This document shows, one piece after another, positions 34,362 to 43,423 of a stretch of DNA of 64,000 nt. Below the pieces are notes generated by a model. It was not told the DNA's origin, did not search any database, and was given only the letters and a program-made list of their open reading frames with translations. The stretch covers positions 62,001 through 126,000 of the forward strand of contig NZ_JBBWUA010000008.1 in the NCBI RefSeq assembly GCF_038181555.1. The letters are read 5' to 3'. The position numbers were made by a program, and so were the translations under genes. How positions within the stretch are numbered: position 1 is the stretch's first letter; every line of letters begins with the position of its first letter. This DNA is from Desulfitobacterium sp038181555. GTDB lineage: Bacteria; Bacillota; Desulfitobacteriia; Desulfitobacteriales; Desulfitobacteriaceae.

Positions 34362-35066
34362 TCACAGCTCCTCAACCATTCGGTATCCTACGCCCATTTC
34401 CGTTAAAATATATTTAGGCGCACCAGGATTTTCCTCGATCTTTCTGCGGATATTTGCCATGTTGACGCGGAGTGTATGGCTATCTCCAGCGTACAGGCCC
34501 CATATTTCCTTCATGATATAATCATGAGTCAGAACTTTCCCCGCGTTTTTTGACAGAAGCGCCAAAATTTTGTACTCAACAGGGGTCAGATGGATCGCCT
34601 TTCCAGCGAGAAAAACCGAACGCTTTTCATAATCTAACTGGAGATCTCCAATGGTCGTTTTCTCTTCGCCCAGTGCCTGAGCGCCCATGCTTTGGGGACT
34701 ATGCCGCAGTGCCGTGCGAATTCTTGCCAGAAGTTCCGAGGTGCCGAAGGGCTTTACTATATAATCGTCTGCTCCTAAATCAAGTGCTTCAACCTTTTCT
34801 CGTTCGTGTCCGCGGGCTGACACCACAACGACCGGTATCTTCGACCATTCGCGGATACTTTTCAGTATCTCCACTCCATCAATATCCGGCAAGCCAAGAT
34901 CCAGCAAAATGACATCCGGCGAATAGGATGCTGCCATAGAAAGTCCTTCTTTTCCTGCACCGGTCTTGATGACCTGATATCCGTTTGAATTCAGGATTGC
35001 TGTTATAAAGTTGCATATTGCTTCCTCATCCTCAATGACGAGAATTGTTGGTTTTAACATAGTCAC
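34362..35066 (-). CDS. kdpE: KdpE response regulator
   Basis: 234 residues. Receiver domain with VIEDEEAICN and Asp56 in LLDLGLPDIDG, and a winged helix (HLTPVEYKILALLSKNAGK, GDSHTLRVNMANIRRKI). KdpE activates the kdp operon when K+ is scarce. Its start overlaps the kdpD stop by 4 bases, which makes the pairing with KdpD clear. It lies 9 bases upstream of the second kinase gene, so both two-component systems are probably on one transcript. Confidence 0.93.
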   Translation of the reverse strand: MTMLKPTILVIEDEEAICNFITAILNSNGYQVIKTGAGKEGLSMAASYSPDVILLDLGLPDIDGVEILKSIREWSKIPVVVVSARGHEREKVEALDLGADDYIVKPFGTSELLARIRTALRHSPQSMGAQALGEEKTTIGDLQLDYEKRSVFLAGKAIHLTPVEYKILALLSKNAGKVLTHDYIMKEIWGLYAGDSHTLRVNMANIRRKIEENPGAPKYILTEMGVGYRMVEEL

Positions 35067-37756
35067 TCACTTCCTTCCAATGGCAGTGTGAATTTAAATA
35101 CCGCACCACCTTCTTTGCGATTAGCGGCTTCCATTGTTCCGTTATGCGCTTTGATAATTGTCATGCAGATAGACAGCCCGATGCCCATCCCTCGGGAAGA
35201 ATCCGAGCTTTTCGTTCCATTGGGAACATAGCTGGTAAAAAGATAGGGGAAATCCTCGTCTGCGATTCCCTTCCCATGATCAATCACCTCAAATATCGCT
35301 GCATTTTCGCCCTTTTTTAATATAATCTCAACGGGCGAGGTATCGGCAGAATGCTTCACCGCATTTTCCAGAAGGTTAATAAGCACCTGTGCAATCAAGG
35401 TACCGTCCATGGGCACTTCTAACAGCTCATCGGGCACAGAAACCTCAACCTTGTGGTATGGAAATCTTTTTCGGATTCGGCTTACGGCCTCCGCCACAAC
35501 CTCCTCAGCCGCCTCAGGGTTCTTGTTAACCTTGGATTCTCCCTCGTTAATACGCGTTACTGACAGCAGGTTTTCTACCATCCGTATCAGCCACTGAGCT
35601 TCCTCCTGAATATCTGCATTCAGCTTGTTGCGGGTACTCTCATCCAATGTTTTTGAATTTTCATGTATTGCAGAGCTGGCTCCAAGAATCCCGGACAGTG
35701 GCGTGCGCAAATCATGAGCAATAGCCCGCAGTAAATTGCTTCTCATTTTTTCCTTTTCTGCATCTACAACGATACTGCGCTGTTCATCAGACAAATGCTG
35801 CCGCTCTAGCGCCATAGCCACCTGGGATGCAATCATACGCAAAAATTGACGGGTATTATGGCCTAAAGACCCTTTTATACAGGAAATACCTAAAACAGCC
35901 AGCACCTTGCCTTGCGATATAACCGGCATATAAAAACCGGCTGCTCCCATTAAGGTATCCGTTCCCGCTCCCGCACGCTTTTGATTTACAAATACCCAAT
36001 GTGCGACTGCCTTTTCGTCCTTGGAATTAAGAACTGCTTCATCCGTATCCCCATCGGCCTGCATGACACTGCCATCGGTACCAGTTTCAGGGTCGGATGG
36101 GAAAAATACAACGGAACGCTCAAACAAATTCACAATATACGCATTGGTCAGCGAGATAATATTTTCAAGCCCTCGGGTAACCAGAAGCTTTTTGTTGATC
36201 TCATAAAGAACCTCTGTGCGGTGCTCTCTCTGAACAGCCAGCTTGGCCTGTGTCTTAATCCTTACTGTAAGTGTGCTTGTGATCAAGGCCACCAGCAACA
36301 TAATAAGGAAAGTAATGGGATAGCCCGCTTGAATCGCATTGAACGTGTATAGCGGCTCGGTAAAAAAGAAATTAAAGCTCAGCACACTTGCGATTGAAGC
36401 GATAATTCCAAAAACATGTCCTTTTGTAATCCTTGATATGACAAGCACAGAAAGAATATAGGTCATTATAATATTCTGATCACCGATTCCCACCATCCGC
36501 AGCCCAAGGGATACCAGTGTGGCCGCCACTAGTAACGCCGCTGTTTTCGCGAAGTCAATCCATGAGAATTCCACCTTGCCTTTCCAAATTGTCTTGCGCG
36601 GTTTTTTATAATCTCGGCGAGCGGTGGCACCGGGAATGATATGGACTTCTATGTTTGGTAAAAGAGAAATCAGTTTGTCTTCAAAGTCCATATCGAACAG
36701 GTTTTTAAGTGTTTTCTTATTACGGCTTTTGCCTACCACAATGTTTGTGATGCCGGATAATTTCGCATATTCTGATACGGATACCGCAATTTCATGGCCT
36801 GTGAGCGAAACAATTTCTGCTCCAAGCTTCTCCGCCAGATCCATATTTTCACGGAGTATTTTCTGCTGCTGGGAAGTTAAATGATTGCTGTCAGTGCTTT
36901 CCACATAAAGCGCTATCCATTGTGCATGAAAGGCTTCTGCGGCCCGAGCCGTCCACCTTATACATTTGGCAGAGGATGGGGAAGGACCAATACAAACCAG
37001 CATTTTGGTATTCGCCATTTTTTCAGTCGTACGGCGCTCATTTTGGTTTTCATTGCTAATTCTATCCGCAGCCTTGCGCATGGCAATTTCACGCAGGAGC
37101 TTTAAATTCTCCCGTGTAAAAAAATGATTCATGGCCGTCTGCGCCCGCTCCGGTTTATAAATCTTCCCATCTTCGAAGCGCCTGAGCAGTTCATCCGGCT
37201 CAATATCGATCAGTTTGATTTTTTCGGCTCTATCGAAGATATAGTCGGGTACGGTTTCTTTTACGCGAACACCGGTTATGCCCTCAATCACATCGTTGAG
37301 GCTCTCAATATGTTGGACATTTACAGTCGTGTAAACATCAATTCCTGCGTTTAAAAGCTCCTCAATATCCTGAAAACGCTTCCGGTTTCGGACGCCCTCC
37401 GCATTGGTGTGTGCAAGCTCATCCACCAAGATCAGTTTGGGTTTTCGGTTTAACGCTGTATCCAAGTCAAATTCCTTAAGCTCTATATTACGGTAAAATA
37501 CAGACTTGGGCGCAAGGGAAGGCAACCCTTGTAAAAGCTGCAGCGTTTCCGGACGGGTATGCGGCTCAACGTAACCGACCAGCACGTCTTTTCCCATGCG
37601 GTACTGCTCCTGTGCATCGTCGAGCATGGCATAGGTTTTGCCTACACCGGCCGCATATCCGAAAAAAATCTTTAATTTTCCCGAATGATTATCCTGCTGT
37701 GTTTGTATGTCTGCCAGAAGCGCATTAGGGTCGGGACGTCCATCCAATTCATTCAT
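35063..37756 (-). CDS. kdpD: KdpD osmosensitive K+ channel histidine kinase
   Basis: 897 residues, full length. Domains in order: KdpD N domain with Walker A GYAAGVGKTYAML (about 33-45) and LVDELAHTNAEG; USP domain (about 250-370); four membrane segments of DUF4118 (about 400-500); GAF (about 520-650); HisKA with His in RAIAHDLRTPLSG near 675; HATPase (GMGIGLSICMTII). The USP domain of Firmicute KdpD binds c-di-AMP in S. aureus. A promoter for this gene could lie in the 155-base gap behind the CBS gene. AGGAGGTGAG precedes the ATG. Confidence 0.95.
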   Translation of the reverse strand: MNELDGRPDPNALLADIQTQQDNHSGKLKIFFGYAAGVGKTYAMLDDAQEQYRMGKDVLVGYVEPHTRPETLQLLQGLPSLAPKSVFYRNIELKEFDLDTALNRKPKLILVDELAHTNAEGVRNRKRFQDIEELLNAGIDVYTTVNVQHIESLNDVIEGITGVRVKETVPDYIFDRAEKIKLIDIEPDELLRRFEDGKIYKPERAQTAMNHFFTRENLKLLREIAMRKAADRISNENQNERRTTEKMANTKMLVCIGPSPSSAKCIRWTARAAEAFHAQWIALYVESTDSNHLTSQQQKILRENMDLAEKLGAEIVSLTGHEIAVSVSEYAKLSGITNIVVGKSRNKKTLKNLFDMDFEDKLISLLPNIEVHIIPGATARRDYKKPRKTIWKGKVEFSWIDFAKTAALLVAATLVSLGLRMVGIGDQNIIMTYILSVLVISRITKGHVFGIIASIASVLSFNFFFTEPLYTFNAIQAGYPITFLIMLLVALITSTLTVRIKTQAKLAVQREHRTEVLYEINKKLLVTRGLENIISLTNAYIVNLFERSVVFFPSDPETGTDGSVMQADGDTDEAVLNSKDEKAVAHWVFVNQKRAGAGTDTLMGAAGFYMPVISQGKVLAVLGISCIKGSLGHNTRQFLRMIASQVAMALERQHLSDEQRSIVVDAEKEKMRSNLLRAIAHDLRTPLSGILGASSAIHENSKTLDESTRNKLNADIQEEAQWLIRMVENLLSVTRINEGESKVNKNPEAAEEVVAEAVSRIRKRFPYHKVEVSVPDELLEVPMDGTLIAQVLINLLENAVKHSADTSPVEIILKKGENAAIFEVIDHGKGIADEDFPYLFTSYVPNGTKSSDSSRGMGIGLSICMTIIKAHNGTMEAANRKEGGAVFKFTLPLEGSE

Positions 37757-37911
37757 TTCAGCTCACCTCCTCTATATTTAACAATCATACCACTACTAAC
37801 TTTTATAGCAAGTTATTCCGATCACAATTGACTATTTATACATAAATTCAGATCCTATTGCCCTTCGAACCGATCAATACTGATTATAATATGGACTGGT
37901 TTCGCAGGAAA

Positions 37912-38424
37912 CTATGTAATCTTTGAAGCCTCCGTAACCGAAGTGGTTTCTTTCTCTAAAAGCTCATGATAATAACTGATTACAGACTTTCTTGTAATGA
38001 TTCCAACAAATTTATCCCGGTCATCCACAACGGGAACAAAGTTCTGATTCATCACCCGCAGGAGCAGTTCCTCTAAGGTGGTGCTTATTCTGACCGCAGG
38101 ATTCCAGCCGGGACGGATAATATCCGAGACAAGGTAATTCTCCTGCTCCCGCATAGTGTTCTTTTTCTCTTCCAGCATGTGCCACAGGAAATCACCTTCG
38201 CTCACGGTTCCGATGTATGTACCGTCATCTGCTACCACGGGTAATGCAGTATAGACATGATACCGCATACTTTCCAGCGCCTGACGAAGCGTACTTCGAC
38301 TATTTATATAGGCGACGGACGACTTGACTGTGATCAAAAAAATAATATTTCTTTCCAAAGCATTTTGAATGCTTGTATGATTCATTTCCGGATTCTCCTG
38401 CTGATCTCTTTCTGGTATCTGCAT
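37912..38424 (-). CDS. CBS-pair protein, DarB/CbpB-like
   Basis: 170 residues with two CBS domains (about 30-85 and 95-160): LRQALESMRYHVYTALPVV, YIGTVSEGDFLW, then TTLEELLLRVMNQNFVPVVD and FVGIITRKSVISYYHEL. The pattern (first domain starting with a V-A-Y-I block, second ending F-x-G-I-x-T-R-x-x-V) resembles DarB/YkuL and CbpB, c-di-AMP receptors of Bacillus and Listeria. It lies between kdpC and kdpD, an unusual place. A role in reporting c-di-AMP to the Kdp system is inferred. GAGAGG precedes the ATG. Confidence 0.75.
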   Translation of the reverse strand: MQIPERDQQENPEMNHTSIQNALERNIIFLITVKSSVAYINSRSTLRQALESMRYHVYTALPVVADDGTYIGTVSEGDFLWHMLEEKKNTMREQENYLVSDIIRPGWNPAVRISTTLEELLLRVMNQNFVPVVDDRDKFVGIITRKSVISYYHELLEKETTSVTEASKIT

Positions 38425-38481
38425 TATTTTTTCCTCTCGCTAAATTTTTTCATAGCAATGGCGGAACAGTTCAACGAACTG

Positions 38482-38509
38482 GAAGGTCATGCAGAAATGC
38501 ATGACCTTC
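38482..38509. other. 12-bp perfect hairpin behind kdpC
   Basis: GAAGGTCATGCA and TGCATGACCTTC enclose GAAA. No U tract follows on the minus strand, so it is not a typical terminator; it could stabilise the kdpFABC transcript end or slow polymerase between kdpC and the CBS gene. Confidence 0.5.
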
Positions 38510-38532
38510 GCAGCTGTTTACCACTTTACGGC

Positions 38533-39108
38533 TTACAGCAAACCATCCAGCGCCAAGTTAACCTCCAGAACATTTACAGCAGGCTCACCGAATATCCCGA
38601 GAAAACGGCCGGTAGTATATTTACTGATAATCGCCCGGACATCGTCCTCACTGATGCCGCGTTCCCTTGCAAGACGGGCAACCTGATATTCCGCCGCTTC
38701 CGGCGTGATATTCGGGTCCACGCCGCTGCCGGAGGCGGTTACCAAAACCATTGGTATGTCTGCTGTGTTATCCGGGTCAAGGGCATGCAACCAGTCCGTA
38801 CGCTCCTGTACAAGTGCCTTTTGCTCCTCACTAACCGGGGAGAGATTTGTTGTACCCATCGGCCTTCCAATCATGTATTCGGTGCTTGTAAACTCCTGTG
38901 CAATCAGCGCGGAACCATAGTTCTTCTGTGTGCCATCCTTGAGCGTAATGGTGATGATGCTTCCATTTGCCTGGCCTGGGAATATAAGCTGTGCGATTCC
39001 CGTAACAGCCGCCGTATAAATAACCCCGCATATTACGGTCATCACGAGGAAGCACATAATTGCCGGACGTAGTATTTTTATTGATTTCGTCATTTTAATC
39101 CTCCTCAC
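38533..39108 (-). CDS. kdpC: KdpC subunit of the K+ ATPase
   Basis: 191 residues, normal size. One N-terminal membrane helix (about 12-34), then the extracellular domain with FPGQANGS, STEYMIGRPMGTTNLSP and VTASGSGVDPNITPEAAEYQ. KdpC stabilises KdpA-KdpB and assists K+ binding. Its start overlaps the kdpB stop by 4 bases. Confidence 0.95.
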   Translation of the reverse strand: MRRIKMTKSIKILRPAIMCFLVMTVICGVIYTAAVTGIAQLIFPGQANGSIITITLKDGTQKNYGSALIAQEFTSTEYMIGRPMGTTNLSPVSEEQKALVQERTDWLHALDPDNTADIPMVLVTASGSGVDPNITPEAAEYQVARLARERGISEDDVRAIISKYTTGRFLGIFGEPAVNVLEVNLALDGLL

Positions 39109-41162
39109 ATAATGCCGCAGGCTGTAAGCAGCATATCAATTCCTTTGATTGCAATAAAAGGCGCTGCAATGCCACCCAAGCCGTAAATCAGCATATTCTG
39201 CCCGAGCAGCTTACCGGCGGGCAGCTCACGGTATTTTACACCCTTGAGTGCCAGTGGGATTAATGCGATGATAATCAGCGCGTTGTAGATAATGGCGGAT
39301 AGAATTGCCGTCGTGGAGCTGGTAAGTCCCATAAAATTTAAGGCTGTCAGCTGCGGGTAGATGCCAAAAAACAACACCGGGATAATCGCAAAATACTTGG
39401 CTACATCATTTGCCACGCTAAAGGTTGTCAGCGCTCCACGAGTCATTAGAAGCTGTTTGCCGATGCGCACAATGTCAATGAGCTTGGTGGGGCTGGAATC
39501 CAGATCAACCATGTTTCCAGCTTCCTTAGCCGCCTGCGTACCGGTGTTCATTGCCACGGCAACATCCGCCTGTGCCAGCGCTGGTGCATCATTTGTGCCA
39601 TCGCCCGTCATTGCCACTAAATGCCCTTTGGTTTGGTAGTCGCGTATCAAGTCCAGCTTTGCTTCCGGCGTAGCTTCCGCGAGGAAATCGTCTACACCAG
39701 CCTCTGCGGCGATTGCCGCGGCAGTCATGGGATTGTCGCCCGTAATCATGATGGTTTTGATACCCATTTTCCGCAGGTCTTCAAACCGCTCCTTCACGCC
39801 GTTCTTGACAATATCCTTTAAATACACAACACCCATCACCTGATTATTTTTTGCAACTACCAGCGGTGTACCGCCCGCTCCGGCAACGCGTCTTACAATC
39901 TGCTCGCATTCTTCGGGGTACTCTCCACCATTGTTCTGTACAAAAGCCTTTACCGCTTCGGCGGCACCCTTACGAATCTGAATGCCCTGATAATCCACAC
40001 CGCTCATTCGAGTTTTTGCCGTAAATTCTATAAAGCTGGCATTCATCTTGGAAAGCTCCCGGCCTCGAATACCGAACTTTTCTTTTGCCAGAACAACGAT
40101 GCTCCGGCCCTCGGCAGTTTCATCTGCCAGAGAGGAGAGCTGTGCGGCATCCGCCAAATCCTGCTCCTGTACGCCGTTTACCGGAAGAAACTCACTTGCC
40201 TGACGATTTCCAAGAGTGATAGTACCCGTTTTGTCCAGCAGCAGCACATCTACATCTCCGGCAGCTTCAATCGCACGACCGCTCATAGCAAGTACATTTG
40301 CTTGGTTGAGACGGCTCATACCAGCGATACCAATGGAGGATAGGAGTGCACCGATTGTGGTGGGAGCCAAGCACACCAGCAGAGCAATGACGTTTGTGAT
40401 AGATATCGCCGCCCCGGCCCCAGCCTGACTGCTGGCAAAGCTTGAAAAGGGGAGCAGTGTTGCTGTGACGATTAAAAAGATAATCGTGAGCGTCACCAGC
40501 AAAATCTGCAGTGCAATTTCGTTGGGTGTCTTTTTTCTGGATGCACCTTCCACCATGGAAATCATCTTATCCAAAAAGCTTTCGCCAGCTTCCGCTGTCA
40601 CCTCAATGACAAGCCAGTCGGATACCAGTGTGGTACCGCCCGTGACCGCGCTGCGGTCGCCGCCGGATTCACGGATTACCGGCGCGGATTCACCGGTAAT
40701 CGCGCTCTCATCGACAGAGGCAGCTCCGTCGATGACTTCCCCATCCATGGGGATCTGCTCACCTGCCCGGACGATGACAATATCACCCTTTTTAAGCTGG
40801 GCAGAAAGCACTTCTGTATAATCCTCCACATTGCTTTTAGATATTAGCTTTTTGGCTTTTACGTCTTTACGCGCTTTGCGTAAAGTATCCGCCTGAGCGC
40901 GCCCGCGTCCTTCCGCAATCGCTTCTGCAAAATTTGCAAACAATACCGTGAACCATAAAATCAGCGCAATCGCCAGAATGTATCCGCTGTTTTCATCCTT
41001 AATTCCAACGAAGGACAAAATGTATAACGCCGTGGTTAAAATTGCGCCAATATATACGACCAGCATAACCGGATTTTTTACTTGAATACCGGGGGCAAGC
41101 TTGGCGAAAGATTGCCTGAGCGAATCGCCTAAAATATTTTTATTGATACTTTTCTTTTCCAT
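39105..41162 (-). CDS. kdpB: KdpB, P-type ATPase subunit
   Basis: 685 residues. It hydrolyses ATP and drives K+ transport. Phosphorylated Asp310 lies in DKTGT, the actuator motif is TGES (156-159), and the hinge shows GDGTNDAPALAQADVAVAMN. Several membrane segments near 30-75, 215-275 and at the C terminus. Intact and of family length. Central gene of kdpFABC. Confidence 0.97.
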   Translation of the reverse strand: MEKKSINKNILGDSLRQSFAKLAPGIQVKNPVMLVVYIGAILTTALYILSFVGIKDENSGYILAIALILWFTVLFANFAEAIAEGRGRAQADTLRKARKDVKAKKLISKSNVEDYTEVLSAQLKKGDIVIVRAGEQIPMDGEVIDGAASVDESAITGESAPVIRESGGDRSAVTGGTTLVSDWLVIEVTAEAGESFLDKMISMVEGASRKKTPNEIALQILLVTLTIIFLIVTATLLPFSSFASSQAGAGAAISITNVIALLVCLAPTTIGALLSSIGIAGMSRLNQANVLAMSGRAIEAAGDVDVLLLDKTGTITLGNRQASEFLPVNGVQEQDLADAAQLSSLADETAEGRSIVVLAKEKFGIRGRELSKMNASFIEFTAKTRMSGVDYQGIQIRKGAAEAVKAFVQNNGGEYPEECEQIVRRVAGAGGTPLVVAKNNQVMGVVYLKDIVKNGVKERFEDLRKMGIKTIMITGDNPMTAAAIAAEAGVDDFLAEATPEAKLDLIRDYQTKGHLVAMTGDGTNDAPALAQADVAVAMNTGTQAAKEAGNMVDLDSSPTKLIDIVRIGKQLLMTRGALTTFSVANDVAKYFAIIPVLFFGIYPQLTALNFMGLTSSTTAILSAIIYNALIIIALIPLALKGVKYRELPAGKLLGQNMLIYGLGGIAAPFIAIKGIDMLLTACGIM

Positions 41163-41177
41163 GTTAGTCCCCCCGTT

Positions 41178-42863
41178 CTATCGCATTGTGAAGTAATCGG
41201 CAATGGGTCCGAGAGCCAGCGCTGGTAAAAAGCTCAATGCGCCGACAATCAAAATAACGCCGATCAGCAGTCCCACAAACATGGTATTTGTTGTTGATAA
41301 GGTTCCTTCACTGACTGCAACCGCCTTCTTCTTCGCCATATTTCCGGCAAGGAAGATGGCCGCAGCCATAGGAATGAAGCGTGCCAAAAGCATGATGATG
41401 CCGCCGACCACATTTGTAAACACCGTGTTTGCATTAAATCCGGCAAACGCGCTTCCGTTGTTGTTGCCCATAGACGAAAATGCATAAAGGATTTCTGAAA
41501 ATCCATGGGCGCCGGAGTTGGTCAGCCATGAGGCGGCATCCGGCATCAATACGGCTGCGGCAGTTCCCAGAAGGGTAACCATTAAGGGAGCAAGCACAAT
41601 CAGGCACACCATTTTCATGTCATACGGCTCCACCTTTTTCCCGAGATACTCCGGCGTTCTCCCCACCATGAGTCCGGCGATAAATACCGTCAGCAGAACA
41701 AAGGCAATCATGCCGTACAGTCCGCTGCCCACGCCGCCAAACACAATTTCACCAAGCTGCATCAGGAACATGGGAATCATTCCCCCGAGAGGCGTGAAAC
41801 TGTCATGCATGGAATTTACTGAGCCATTGGATACTGCTGTAGTGGCTGTAGCCCACAAGGAAGATGCGCCGACACCATGGATAACCTCTTTGCCTTCCAT
41901 ACTACCTGAGGCAGCAACCCCTTCGAAAGAGGGCCCCATATACTGCTCACTTATTGTTGTAACGCTGAGAGCTACTACAAACAGAATCATCATGGCAATA
42001 TAAATGGATTTTCCTTGCTTACTGTCCTTGACGGCCTTACCAAACGATACGCATAAAGCAGCAGGAATTAACAGAAGCGATAAGCATTCCAATAGGTTCG
42101 AAAATGCCGTCGGATTTTCCAACGGAAAAGCAGAGTTAACGCCGAAGAAGCCGCCGCCGTTTGTTCCAAGCTGCTTAATGGCAATCTGGCTGGCCGCAGG
42201 ACCCAAAGGGATAGTTTGTGCCGCTCCGCCTTGAAGCATAGCCACTTCCTTGTAGGGTGCAAAGGTCTGCACAACGCCCTGTGACACAAGCACAAGTGCC
42301 AGAACAAAGGAGAGGGGAATCAGCACATAAAGCGTAATTCTGGTCAAATCAGTCCAAAAGCTTCCGATGGTTGTTTTCTGCCTTAAAACAAAGCCTCTGA
42401 TTAGGGCGAACAATACGGCGATTCCAGTTGCCGCCGACACAAAATTCTGGACGGTAAGCCCTAAGAACTGCGTCAGATAAGACAACCCGGTTTCTCCGGA
42501 ATACGCCTGCCAGTTGGTATTTGAAACAAAGCTTGCCGCCGTGTTAAAGGCAAGATGCCAGCTTGTGCCTTCAATCCCCGCAGGGTTAAATGGTAATACG
42601 CCCTGCAGCATCTGAATGAGCCAGACAAAAAACACACCGATTGCACTGAATATCAACGCGGACAGTACATATTTTTTTGCGCCCATTTCCTCGTTGCCTT
42701 TAACACCCATGACTTTATAGATTCCGTTTTCTACCGGAGCAAGGGCGCGGGATAAAAACACCTTTTGGCCGGTCATGACCTTGTACATATAAATGCCAAG
42801 CGGAATGGATAACCCCACCAGCAAAACAAGGTAAATAATATCCTGTAAAATAATCATGTTCAT
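41178..42863 (-). CDS. kdpA: KdpA, potassium-binding subunit
   Basis: 561 residues, about ten membrane segments. Homologous to Trk channels: filter-like loops FVSNTNWQAYSGE, LGTNGGGFFGVNSA, MHDSFTPLGG and SSMGNNNGSAFAG. K+ enters here and passes to KdpB. Its start overlaps the kdpF stop (ATGA). Confidence 0.97.
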   Translation of the reverse strand: MNMIILQDIIYLVLLVGLSIPLGIYMYKVMTGQKVFLSRALAPVENGIYKVMGVKGNEEMGAKKYVLSALIFSAIGVFFVWLIQMLQGVLPFNPAGIEGTSWHLAFNTAASFVSNTNWQAYSGETGLSYLTQFLGLTVQNFVSAATGIAVLFALIRGFVLRQKTTIGSFWTDLTRITLYVLIPLSFVLALVLVSQGVVQTFAPYKEVAMLQGGAAQTIPLGPAASQIAIKQLGTNGGGFFGVNSAFPLENPTAFSNLLECLSLLLIPAALCVSFGKAVKDSKQGKSIYIAMMILFVVALSVTTISEQYMGPSFEGVAASGSMEGKEVIHGVGASSLWATATTAVSNGSVNSMHDSFTPLGGMIPMFLMQLGEIVFGGVGSGLYGMIAFVLLTVFIAGLMVGRTPEYLGKKVEPYDMKMVCLIVLAPLMVTLLGTAAAVLMPDAASWLTNSGAHGFSEILYAFSSMGNNNGSAFAGFNANTVFTNVVGGIIMLLARFIPMAAAIFLAGNMAKKKAVAVSEGTLSTTNTMFVGLLIGVILIVGALSFLPALALGPIADYFTMR

Positions 42864-42949
42864 AAGTCCTCACCTCGAAACAATACGTAGAATAAGTAGA
42901 TCATCAAGGCAAATCCGATGATACCGGTGATTGCCAACACCATACCCAT
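42860..42949 (-). CDS. kdpF: KdpF, small stabilising subunit
   Basis: 29 residues, one membrane helix (LAITGIIGFALMIYLFYVLF). KdpF lies at the interface of KdpA and KdpB and stabilises the complex. Order kdpF-kdpA-kdpB-kdpC is conserved. ATG at 42949 follows GGAGATGAG; the stop overlaps kdpA. Confidence 0.85.
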   Translation of the reverse strand: MGMVLAITGIIGFALMIYLFYVLFRGEDL

Positions 42950-42971
42950 ATTCTCATCTCCTCTCACTTTC

Positions 42972-43094
42972 TCAGCGTATGTATGGCAGAATCATGTTCC
43001 ATCGCACTGCCATGACAATGGCCATTGTAACGATTAAAAATGCCGCAAAGGATAATACTTCTTTCCATGTGCATTGCGTCTTATCATGTTTCAT
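42972..43094 (-). CDS. small single-span membrane protein upstream of kdpF
   Basis: 40 residues: polar start (KHDKTQCTWKEV), one membrane segment (about 14-33) and a short C terminus ILPYIR. It ends 22 bases before kdpF and starts within 50 bases of the proposed promoter. Possibly a further small subunit or a translation leader of the kdp operon. The ribosome binding site is weak (AAAGGCG). Confidence 0.5.
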   Translation of the reverse strand: MKHDKTQCTWKEVLSFAAFLIVTMAIVMAVRWNMILPYIR

Positions 43095-43139
43095 ACCGAA
43101 AACGCCTTTCATTTTAGTTTTGTTGTAAAGTTTTTAGAT

Positions 43140-43169
43140 ATTATACGTAAATGTGCATTTTTTACCCAA
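43140..43169 (-). promoter_or_regulatory. candidate kdp promoter
   Basis: On the minus strand TTGGGT (43164-43169) and TATAAT (43140-43145), spacer 18. The poor -35 box fits a promoter that needs an activator such as KdpE. Confidence 0.5.
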
Positions 43170-43207
43170 ATATCATTCTTTACGCTATTTATCATAACAA
43201 AAAAGAG

Positions 43208-43244
43208 GTCAATGAGGTGTCAATTCGAATGGAGTAGATGTCAA
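43208..43244. promoter_or_regulatory. 11-bp-spaced TTGAC repeats upstream of kdp
   Basis: On the plus strand GTCAA at 43208, 43219 and 43240 (minus: TTGAC). Spacing is 11 and 21 bp, i.e. one and two helical turns, lying about 65-100 bases before the -10 box. Candidate KdpE site. A palindrome ATGTTTT-N4-AAAACAT (43257-43274) lies just beyond. Confidence 0.45.
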
Positions 43245-43335
43245 GAAAGCGTCCAGATGTTTTATGCAAAACATAAAGAGAAACACTTTCTTCTTTTTCT
43301 GTAATAAGTCTTTCTTAGAGTGGGAGGTTCTGGTG

Positions 43336-43350
43336 GGTTCACAGTGAACC
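43336..43350. repeat. 15-bp perfect palindrome at the island border
   Basis: GGTTCACAGTGAACC is perfectly symmetric around A43343. It lies between the HTH gene and the kdp control region, close to where AT-rich cargo meets GC-rich ICE backbone. Operator or junction relic; undecided. Confidence 0.4.
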
Positions 43351-43423
43351 GCACCTGGGTTCTGCGGAAAGACGGAATACCCCCTTGGCGGGAAATACGC
43401 CTTTCCGCTTTGCCGCGATTCCG

